Under the pieces are notes generated by a model. That model saw nothing but the letters and a program-made list of their open reading frames with translations. It searched no databases and was not told the DNA's origin. A stretch of DNA of 64,000 bases, taken from positions 1,031,165 to 1,095,164 of the forward strand of contig JAVLUZ010000145.1 in the NCBI GenBank assembly GCA_036768485.1, written 5' to 3'. The stretch is from Mermis nigrescens. Taxonomy: Eukaryota > Nematoda > Enoplea > Mermithida > Mermithidae. Numbering within the stretch: position 1 is the first letter of the stretch; the number at the start of each line of letters is the position of its first letter. A program made the translations under genes and the position numbers. Below are positions 1-7,984 of this stretch, in pieces.

Positions 1-609
1 ACGAATGTTTGGAATGCAAATAGTCATTTGAGAGTTTTTAGTTATTCCTTTTATGTCAATCCATTGATTTTGAAATAAATTTAAATCAGGTGTTATCGAA
101 ACTAATGAAATAGTTGTAGGTGGAATTATAATATCATCTTTGACGGAAACAAAAGCAGAAATAGAATTCGCGGATTTTATACCATGTAAAAGAGGAACAG
201 GGGTATTTCTCCCAAATTGTATATACCCTGCGTGGTGATCTAACAAGACACGAACTAATTTACCACAGAGTATTTGAATTGCGTCATACCCTAATACCAC
301 AGGGTATGGGCTGTCAATCATGACAACGAAAGGAATCGGGAGGCATTGGGTTCTGATTTGGACCTCAACCGTGGTCTCACCCGAGGTTTTAAGGGTGTGT
401 CCGGTAATGGAAGTTGCATTTACGGACAAATTGGATTCAAGTGCCTCTTCAATGCCCAAATCCTGTAAAATAGCATGATCAATAATAGAAACAGTAGAGC
501 CACTGTCAACAAGGGCTTCTACACAATATCCATTCGGGAATTTTACTAAAACATGTGGTCGAAGCCACTTTTTAGCAGACACATTTTCATTTATTGCATA
601 AATTGGGAC
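1..609 (-). pseudogene. Retropepsin (aspartic protease) domain of pol, partial
   Basis: The minus-strand frame is open from 609 to base 1 and continues beyond the window. It encodes a retroviral-type aspartic protease, which would cut the Gag/Pol polyprotein during particle maturation. The catalytic DSGST motif lies at 507-493, preceded by the expected hydrophobic strand (VEALV) and followed by VSII. About 70 residues later VVLGYDA (300-280) matches the second conserved hydrophobic-Gly strand of the family (usually hydrophobic-LG-x-D). A TGA at 612-610 separates this frame from the tail of the glycoprotein, which is in the same frame. About 200 codons are visible. The last 80 or so may belong to the linker before reverse transcriptase. 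The domain call is firm. Whether it was translated through the upstream TGA, by another route, or only before the element decayed is unknown. Confidence 0.8.
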
Positions 610-2744
610 TCAAGAGGGGCTGGGCGATCTACGAAGGGTCAGGGTTTCTTGTGTGCTTTGTATAGCGGGTCTGGAATACTGTGCAACGTAGGGGGTTCGA
701 GCATGTACAGTATTTCTTCTTCTATTTCTTTCAGAAATATTACCCAAACAAGTGAAAAATCTGGGACAAAGAGACCCAAACCAATGACAAAACATGGCAC
801 AGCATCCACATCCCCAATGACACCATAAGCAGCACCACCCAAACCGAATTCCCAAATAAGATATGTATAGCATAACTGAAATAAGTATAACCCAAAATAG
901 GATATTAGTTAAAAAGTGCCAAAATCCTGTAAAAGGCGAAAAAAACATGACTCATTGTTTGAAAAATACCTCCCACAGCAGCTTGCAAATGAGTAATAGT
1001 TAGTCCGTTCACATCTTTTACTCCATTTTCAATGTCTTTTAAGGCTTGTCAAAATTGAGCAGGATTTACGTGCAAAGAAGATGTAAAATTAATAAGTTGT
1101 TCCATTTGTTGTTTAATTCTCTAATTTTCCAAGGTTGCTAATTCTAAAGACGTTTGAAAAGGCGGAAATTGTCCATTTTCTTTATGCAGATAAACGGGAT
1201 CGAAAATAATAGGTAGTCTTTTGAAATTTGGAATTGAAACATTAAATTTTTGCTGAATGAGTGGTTTAACATCGACAGTCCCTTTTGCACTGACCCAACG
1301 CTTTAATAAAGGGTCAAAGTGGACACCTGAAGGAGCTTGGTGACAAGGAATTTTAGGAGAATAAGTCACAATATCTTCACTTCCAGGCAGAATGAAATAA
1401 AACAGTTTGATTAACCACGATAGGCAAAAGTGAATAACATTCATCTTTAATTCGATAGTTCCAAAAGATTACTTCCGGTTTAACTTGAATACAGGACCAG
1501 ATAAGGAGGACTTCTCCTGCTAAAGAAGCAGCCACGTCATTTCTTTGTGTCCAGAGACGAGCAGCAAGAGTAGTGTCCAAACGTAAAAATTGATGAACAA
1601 TTTGTAATTCTAGATCAGCTAAATTACAAAGTTGAGTCCAAACTTGTGAAAAACGAACATTTTCCAGGTGATTAATTTGTTGTTCTAAATATTGAATTTT
1701 AGCGTTGAATTCTGCATAAGTAGTTATGCCAGAAGTTAGTTTTAAACTTTTGAGAACTTCAGAGCTGTTTTTAGCTATTTGTCTTTTATTTATTTCAGAA
1801 GTTGTTGGATAAGCTTTTGAATAACTATCACTATCAAAAGTTTGGATGAGAGTCCCCTGATCTGTATGCACAATAAAATTAGGAATACAAATGTGCGTAG
1901 GGTTTGGAAGAAGCTTAAAAGCAGTAAAAGCTTCTTGCAAGATCTCTATAGTATAATAGAAACCTGACCTTTGAATTTTATAATTATAGCCATTAGTAAT
2001 AAATGGGCATGGGGGTTTAATTTGAGTGGCTTCCCATATTAGGGTACCGTCCTCTAGTTCACACCATCCTGCTTCCGGCTTACAAGCAGTTAGATCGCCT
2101 AAATTCGAGCTCATGTGGTAACCATCGTAAGTAGCTATTTGTCCTTTTTGAATAATTGCATTATCAACAGTGTTACAAACGTCTTTACAGCAATATTGAT
2201 ATTTAACATTTAAAGTTTGATTAGAACGCCAAATATTAGGTTTTACTTGATATAACGTTGAACCTCGAAACCAATTTGTGCTAATCATTCTTAGACATCT
2301 ATGCTGACTTATTTTATAGGATTCTTGAGATTCTCGTATAATTCCTCTAGATCCTAAAAATCCAGTATTTGTGCAAATAGTGTGTGTAAAAGCAGTACAT
2401 TTGAATGCAGGAATTAAAAGAGCGTCCAAATTTGGAGTTCATAAATTTGCAGTAAAAGTTTTCACATCATTCTCAGGAGAAGGTGGCTCACAATTTAATT
2501 TTGTAGGTAGAGAAAAATGAATTCCAGAAGTATGCGGCTCACATAATTGATAGGCTTGTACGGTAACGTTATTAATTAAATTAGATAAGATTGTGAATAG
2601 AAAAACAACAAGGAGAGTGGTAAAAATTATTCTCAAAATTTTGGGAAGAAAATGATTGTACTCATTTGAATTGACTTTATTTTTATCATTTTCTTGACCC
2701 TGATTATTAGCTGTAATTTGCAAAAATTCATGCAAATTTTCGTC
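610..2744 (-). pseudogene. Broken envelope-like membrane glycoprotein of the retroelement
   Basis: About 700 codons on the minus strand look like a viral-type surface glycoprotein. There is a hydrophobic N-terminal segment (about 2640-2560) that could be a signal anchor, a Cys-rich ectodomain with Asn-X-Ser/Thr sites, a heptad-like helical stretch (about 1740-1560), and a C-terminal membrane span (about 925-850) followed by a Cys-rich and basic tail. Breaks: TGA at 2441-2439, a frame change near 1440-1380, TAG at 1123-1121, TGA at 1051-1049, and a frame change near 940-920. The length, the two hydrophobic ends and a cysteine pattern near 1470-1330 fit chuvirus-type (class III) glycoproteins, which are known in arthropod retroelements, but I cannot confirm the family. 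Upstream it is in frame with gag after a single TAA; downstream its tail is in frame with protease after a single TGA. Confidence 0.6.
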
Positions 2745-3899
2745 TTATTCTAATTTTAACAAATTTTTTTCCAAAATGCTCAAATTTTGCGATTTTTCAA
2801 CATGTTGAACAACGCAAATTATGTCTTGTACTACAAGGTTACCCATTCCAGTTTCCACCTCGGACTTCTCCGGATCCAAAATCGGATTGGAACCATTCTG
2901 TATGGCGTACATTTGGCCCATACGTTGGTTTGATTGGTCATCAGCCCGGTGTGGAAAGCTTGTGGGGCTACGGCCTGATGATATTGGCGGCCTCCATTTA
3001 GCCATGGATTCCGGGGTCCGTCTAGGCGTAAGATTACTTACGTTAAATGGGGCTTGACAATTTTGGCTGTTGTGTTCCCATCGCCCACAACGATAACACT
3101 TAACCGACAAAAATTGCCATTGCGACTGAGGGGCAAACCGTCGTTGGGCCAAATTTTCACGGTGGCCAACGTTTTTATTTTGCAGCTTCCATGATATTGG
3201 CTGCTTACTTACCGCATATGAGTTGCTCAACGGTTGCCACTCCAACTCAAGTCGCTGTTGAGTTTCGACTTGTATAGCCAACATTTCTGCCTCCTGAATG
3301 GTCGCCGGTTTCCTGTCTGATACAAAACGCCAAAAATCAGAATTTAGACCATCTACAAAAAACCTTCGGGTCAAAGCATCTAAAGTATTGGCATCTAAAT
3401 TAGGATAAGCCTGAATTGCCAATTGTTGCAGGTCTAGGGCATATTAAGTCACCGGTTCTCTAGAACCTTGACGTCTAGAATGTAGCTGCAACGCTTTGAG
3501 CTCCATAGTTTCTTGGGGCACAAAGCGCTGTCTCAAACGTTCTACTAATGCATCATAAGTTAACTGCTGATGCTCAGCGTCAGAAATTGATTCATACACA
3601 ATTTCTGCAAAATCTCTAAGATATGTCGGCAGCAACAACCTTTTTTAGCATCATTCCACCCGTTAGCCAAGCTAATTCTACCAAAACAATCAGTCCATCG
3701 ATCAAAATTTTTCATCCGACCTCCCATGATAATATTCTCCCACTGAAACTTGATTTCCAGTGCCCACAGGAGCGGGAGCAACAGAGGAGGGAGTCTGCAA
3801 ACCCTCTAATTGTTGTTGTTGTCAACGAGTTACTGCTGTTAATCTTTCAACTTCAGTTTTGAGTCTTTCAAGAGCATTTCCACAAGAAGTGGCACTCAT
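2745..3899 (-). pseudogene. Retrotransposon Gag with one CCHC zinc knuckle, degenerate
   Basis: Gag forms the particle that packages the element RNA. The most likely start is the ATG at 3899-3897, followed by a short charged N-terminus. A capsid-like stretch follows: Trp/Phe-rich residues ending in NGWNDAKK near 3640, a TYLRDFAE helix, a QRF segment, then EPVT and an ALDLQQLA helix, which resembles the retrotransposon gag domain. The zinc knuckle CYRCGRWEHNSQNC spans 3098-3057 with CX2CX4HX4C spacing. Total length is about 384 codons, normal for Ty3/gypsy. Breaks: TGA at 3824-3822 in a Gln-rich stretch, a frame change between about 3780 and 3640 that later returns to the original frame, TAA at 3446-3444 and the terminal TAA at 2747-2745. 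Interruptions this isolated suggest fairly recent decay. Confidence 0.8.
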
Positions 3900-4374
3900 T
3901 TTTCAAGAAAATTTAGAATAAAAACGTCTGAAAAGCAGACAAAAATCAGTGCAAGGATCACAAAAATGCAATAGAATGCGAAATATGCGCATTATCAATA
4001 TACACAAATGAAAGGTTGACAGAGTAAGTGCCCGATAAAATAACAATGAGAACATTAATAAATTTTATTACATGAAGATATGGCTCATTTTCTATAAAAG
4101 CATTATCTGCCTAATACGTATAGGTATATCTATTTTGCAAGAAACTACGACTCACATCGCATGCACCTATTGTTATTACATAAATAAAACCATCAACCAG
4201 TGTCAGCTATGCACATTATATGCCTATGATAAATAATCATTCTCAGGTTAGCTAGGCACATATACGGCTATGATAAATAATTATTCTTTTTATGAGAAAT
4301 AACTTATTCCCATATGTTAGTAATAATGTTTAGATTAGCATTATTATACGATTATTATTATTTCACTGTCTTGA
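3900..4374. other. Non-coding leader segment with a 45-bp tandem duplication
   Basis: AT-rich sequence between gag and the next ORF-like region, with no supported gene. It contains a diverged direct duplication of about 45 bp: the unit starting AGCTATGCAC at 4205 is repeated as AGCTAGGCAC at 4250, and each copy ends in an ATGATAAATAAT-type stretch. It would lie in the 5' leader of the retroelement RNA if the LTR at 6437-6642 belongs to this gag. Confidence 0.45.
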
Positions 4375-4981
4375 TCACCGTTGGCGACGGGCCCAAGTAG
4401 CAAAACTTGGTCCGTTTAACGACAAATGATTGGCCGGCACAATTCTACTTCGCGTTGTAGGAGGGGTATAGTACCCCAGGAGGGGCGCCATAGATTCCAG
4501 AAGATGATGGCCTGTGGATTGCAGAGATCCAATAGTCGCGAAGCTGTTATGTTTAGGGGGATAGATTCCTCCATAATATGGTGCCATATGTAACGTTGCT
4601 GGAATAATTTCATGCCTTTGGGAAAATGGGCGCCTAAGCATTTGATTTCAAACGAATCCGGTACCGGTCCCATACACTCAAAAATCTCGCCAATATACTT
4701 GGCCCCTCACATTGCGTCTATTCCACCCGCCTCTAATTTGATTCGAGTTATTGAATCTCGTAAGCCTTTGACAAAGGTCTCAATGTTGGAAGTAGCAACA
4801 TTGCGTATGTGCGGGGTAAGTATGGTGTCTTAGAGGAAAAATTATATAATATCTCAAAAAGTGTGTTTATGTACTTTTCTAAAAACTCACCAATCTTGGA
4901 AGTTTGGAGAATTACGCAGGCTGGCTGGAAATAATCTCGAACGCATTGCATATTCGAGAAAATAAAGAAATATGAATGCAA
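4375..4981 (-). pseudogene. Degenerate, possibly spliced ORF of unknown origin in the leader
   Basis: Minus-strand reading is open from about 4981 to 4891. A donor-like GTGAGT follows at 4890-4885, and a pyrimidine-rich acceptor ends in AG at 4830-4829. Removing these 62 bases keeps the frame (codon split as G|AC), and the second exon then reads from 4828 to about 4600 with one TGA near 4707. A recognisable piece is GAKYIGEIFECMGPV, followed by FEIKCLGAHFPKGMKLF. Beyond about 4610 a Pro/Tyr-rich stretch is open in another frame (APYYGGIYPPKHNSF) and ends with a TGA at 4377-4375. I do not recognise the protein. It may be a captured host-gene fragment, an accessory ORF of the element, or chance. 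There is no ATG context that decides a start. Confidence 0.3.
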
Positions 4982-5076
4982 ATTTTGAAAAAAAAGAAAA
5001 TTGAGTCTTCCGAAAATGAATTAAAGTTTGTTGATAGGATAGTTTTAGTGACTATGAAATAAGTTTGTAATTCAGC

Positions 5077-5187
5077 AAGTTTGTTGTCCGTGAAAAATAA
5101 AGAACAAATTAAAAGTTTATCGTTCTCGGTAAATAAAGGTCGCATTAAAAATTTATTGTTCTCAAAGAATGGAGGTTAATTCAAATT
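5077..5187. repeat. Three diverged 37-bp tandem units
   Basis: Units at 5077-5113, 5114-5150 and 5151-5187 share a pattern of AGTTT-ATTGTTCTCG-AAATAAAGG-ATTAAA with many substitutions. A weaker fourth unit may lie near 5230-5270. They bear no clear similarity to the satellite further right, although the satellite has an internal sub-repeat that is also 37 bp. Confidence 0.5.
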
Positions 5188-6418
5188 GGAATGTTAAAAT
5201 TTCAAAAAGCAAATGTGAATTCGATTCAAAAAGGTTCATTGTTTTCGGGAAATGAATGTCATCTCGATTTATCAAAAGTTTATTGAATTTGATGTAACCG
5301 TTAACTCAATTCTAAACAGTTAGTGAACTCCACATATGTCCTTGAGTGATAATATTTGTCCGTATCACTTTAACATTTGTACGCGTCAATTTTGCGCATA
5401 AAAAAATATATATGCAAACTACGGCATTCCCAAATCGAACAATGCTGACGAAGTTGGTACAAATTAACGAAAACATGCAGTTTTGTTAGACGACTAGAGT
5501 TTCTGCAATGTTTAATGCAGGGCATGGACAAAAAAAATAAGAGCGCACTCTAATCAAATCACAAAAACTTTATGGGCCCTAGTAATGCGATTTTGGTTAC
5601 CGACTATTCTTACGTGACCCCAAAATTAAAAAGTTCCATGCCCTTGCAGCATCAAACATATGCACATATGATTTTACAAAAATTAATCTGCTTAATAACA
5701 CGGGTTCTTGTAGTGCATTTGCTGACACCAAAAATTTCTAAAAAGAATACAACAGAGCAGAGCAGATATCAAATATATAGAAGAGCGCCAGCTTACCCTT
5801 CAAAATAGATAAATTTAAAAATTCTCTAAAAATAGATAGATAGACCGGTCTTGATAAATTCGGCTGGCAAAACACAAACAGAGCACAAATATATCTTCAC
5901 GGGCTTCTTACTCAAATAACACATCAGCATTATAGTATGCTGAAATCTAGGATACCTTGCATGTCAAAGTCATAGACAAGTGCAAAATTCTCAATAAGAG
6001 AAGAATGAAAACTAGCATGCATGCAATTGAAAAGCACGCTATTATTTCTGCAGCAGAAACAAAAGTAGATCAAATAAGCAAATGCAGGAATTCGAACTTC
6101 TTTTGATTCAAAAAAATATAATGAAAAACAAATAAGCATTCAGAGAATTGACTTCACAGCTTATTTATCAATTTTAGACGTCGTGACAATCTTACTGATT
6201 AATCAACGTAATGGTAGAGTTTCTTGATGATCTTACCTACCAATCGCTATTAAATATTAGTATTAAAGAATGAAAATAAAATCAAGAGTCTTCTATGACC
6301 CTGTTAGCTAAAATTGGGCATAACAAAATTACTAATATTAATGCAATCACTCTCTCTGGCTGTCGGCTCCTCATTCTAGAAAATATTGCAGTGGAAGGGC
6401 AACTGGGCACATGTTTTA
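5188..6418. other. AT-rich sequence with no recognisable gene
   Basis: Open frames here are short, AT-driven and without domain-like composition on either strand. Nothing resembles a tRNA, rRNA or transposase. If the LTR at 6437-6642 is the 5' LTR of the gag-bearing element, this is the first part of its unusually long leader. Confidence 0.4.
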
Positions 6419-6433
6419 CCAGATTGCCCCCCA
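6419..6433 (-). other. Candidate primer-binding site
   Basis: On the minus strand TGGGGGGCAATCTGG begins three bases after the candidate LTR terminus. The TGGGGG start resembles the 3' end of tRNA-Pro, as in retroviral sites beginning TGGGGGCTCG, although the later bases match poorly. Distance and orientation suit priming of minus-strand DNA synthesis. Confidence 0.45.
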
Positions 6434-6465
6434 AAATGTGACGGGCAAAGATCACATTAGATAAG

Positions 6466-6471
6466 TTTAAT
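6466..6471 (-). promoter_or_regulatory. Possible polyadenylation signal in the LTR
   Basis: ATTAAA on the minus strand lies about 36 bases downstream of the TATA box. It is a common variant of AATAAA. The motif is short and the region is AT-rich, so it could be chance. Confidence 0.25.
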
Positions 6472-6506
6472 AGTCAGAGAGAGCGTTAAATGAAACAATA
6501 CATAAC

Positions 6507-6514
6507 TATTTATA
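6507..6514 (-). promoter_or_regulatory. TATA box in the LTR
   Basis: TATAAATA on the minus strand, inside GCATATAAATAGTTATG, about 130 bases from the outer LTR end. It would drive transcription of the retroelement leftward. Confidence 0.45.
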
Positions 6515-6642
6515 TGCGATTACATGAACTCCTATCACCTATATTCAATTAACACGTCACCTAATTATGTTTGTTAGAACAATACATTATTAGTAAACCC
6601 ATTATTATCATCCAACGTCAAATGTGCATCAAAACCATTACA

Positions 6643-7721
6643 CCTAATTGTTTTGGCCATGCTTGGAGTATGCCACTCAACCAAGCAATGGAATGTTATT
6701 TGGCGTTTGATCCGTTAAACTGCAATTGACGTATTCCAACAAGAATAAAATTACATTATTTATAACGCCAAACAAGCTATACAAAATTCATGTTATTCAG
6801 AACGCTGATCAAGCTATACGTAAAAAAGCCATCAAAGGATAAGAAAAAATTAATTCCCTTATCGCAGAGTGTCGCCTAATTTGCCATTACTGCCGAAGAA
6901 GAAAAAGTGACAAATTAGTAATTTTCTTCAATATGCATGTTGACAAAAAAAGCGCCTGATTGTTTCGACCATGCTTGGAGTATGCCACCTCATCCGAGCA
7001 ATGGAACGTTATTTTGCATTTGATCCGTTAAATTGCAATTGACGTATTCCGACAAGAATAAAATTACATTATTTAGAACGCCAATCTAGCTATACATAAT
7101 TCACGTTATTCAGAACGCCAATCAAGCTATATGTAAAAAGAGCCATCAAAGGATAAGAAAAAATTTATTCCCTTATTGCGAGTGCCACCTAATTTGCCGT
7201 TACTGCCGAAGAAGAAAAAGGGACAAATTAGTGATTTTCTTCAATATCCATGTTGACAAAAATGCGCCTGATTGTTTTGGCCAAGCTTGGAGTATGCCAC
7301 TCATCCAAGTGATGGAACATTATTTGGCATTTGATCCGTTACATTATGATTGACGTATTATGACAAGAATAAAATTACGTTATTCAGAATGCTAATTCAG
7401 CTCTACATAATTCATGTTATTCAGAATGCCGATTGAGCTATATGTAAAAAAGCCATCGAAGAATAAGAAAAAATTAACTCCCTTATTGCGAGTGATGCCT
7501 AATTTGCCATTACTGCCAAAGAAGAAAAAGCGACATATTAGTGATTTTCTTCAATATGCATGTTGACAAAAAAGCGCCTAATTGTTTTGGCCATGCTTGG
7601 AGTAAGCCACTCATCCAAGCAATGGAACGTTATTTGGCATTTGATCCTTTTAATTACAATTGACGTATTCCAACAAGAATAAAATTACGTTATTCAGAAT
7701 GCCAATTCAGCTTTATGTAAT
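6643..7721 (+). repeat. Satellite block A, edge monomers
   Basis: About three and a half monomers between the retroelement and the first hAT-like insertion. The first copy is partial and begins at CCTAATTGTTTTGGCC. These copies are diverged from one another, with scattered indels such as TTTATAACGCC in place of TTCAGAACGCC, as expected near an array edge or beside an insertion. Confidence 0.9.
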
Positions 7722-7984
7722 CACACCTGGGCGTGGGGGGTTTGAGGGGTATGCACCCCCAGAAACCAAAATACCCCCCCCCAGAAATCAAAATACCCCC
7801 CAGAATTAAATTTTTGAAAATTTTTTTTCGTCTTTTTCGCAATTTTTTGATGCCAACGGATAGTGCTTGATGAGAAACGTCGAAAAATGGTGTTTTTATC
7901 GCCATACCACCATTTTTAAGGCCATTTTTCGACCTTCAAAAAAATCTTGCACCCCCCCCAGAATTTTCTTGCTGCCCACGTATG
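7722..7984 (+). mobile_element. Miniature hAT-like transposon, copy 1 (263 bp)
   Basis: The insertion splits a satellite monomer in the TACGTAATTCATG motif. A perfect 8-bp target duplication TATGTAAT lies at 7714-7721 and 7985-7992. Ends are imperfect inverted repeats: CACACCTGGGC on the left against CATACGTGGGC read inward from the right (9 of 11 match). An 8-bp duplication is the hallmark of hAT elements, though P and some other families share it. There is no transposase, so it is non-autonomous. The interior has C-tracts at 7756-7760, 7774-7782, 7796-7801 and 7952-7959, with AGAAAYCAAAATA repeated between the first ones. A 71-codon minus-strand frame across it has no domain and is not called as a gene. 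Confidence 0.85.

Larger units (their letters stand above)
1..6642 (-). mobile_element. Degenerate Ty3/gypsy-like LTR retroelement carrying an envelope-like gene, truncated by the window edge
   Basis: On the minus strand this region reads, in order: candidate LTR, primer-binding site, long leader, gag with a zinc knuckle, membrane glycoprotein, and retropepsin. Reverse transcriptase, RNase H, integrase and the second LTR must lie to the left of the window if they exist. Gag and protease have the look of Ty3/gypsy elements: one CX2CX4HX4C knuckle, a DSG active site and an LGYD strand. All coding parts carry stops or frameshifts, so this copy is dead. The right end abuts satellite DNA exactly at the candidate LTR terminus. 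The gag-glycoprotein-protease order is seen directly; that it is one element rather than two nested ones is inference. The 2.5-kb leader is long for this class, so an insertion inside it is possible. Confidence 0.7.
6437..6642 (-). repeat. Candidate 5' LTR, 206 bp
   Basis: On the minus strand this interval begins TGTAATGG and ends GCCCGTCACA, giving the classical TGT...ACA termini. It holds a TATA box and an ATTAAA signal in the expected order and is followed at once by a primer-binding-site candidate. Its outer end meets the satellite motif CCTAATTGTTTTGGCC without a gap, as expected for an insertion into the array. The partner LTR would be left of the window, so identity between LTRs cannot be tested here. 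Confidence 0.5.

Noticed and set aside
553..842. Frames on either strand between the glycoprotein tail and protease as separate genes
   Set aside because: They overlap the membrane span and tail of the glycoprotein in other frames and have no features of their own.
2821..3057. Plus-strand 78-codon frame opposite gag
   Set aside because: It is the shadow of the gag zinc-knuckle region on the minus strand, which has clear family features.
5077..5187. Relation between the 37-bp repeats here and the 37-bp satellite sub-repeat
   Set aside because: Equal length only; the sequences do not align on either strand.
7690..7905. 71-codon minus-strand frame across the first hAT-like element
   Set aside because: It begins in the satellite and reads through C-tracts in the element; the second copy does not keep the same frame and there is no transposase motif.
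7722..7984. SINE interpretation of the 263-bp insertion
   Set aside because: It has terminal inverted repeats, 8-bp duplications and no A-rich tail or tRNA-like promoter boxes, so a DNA transposon fits better.
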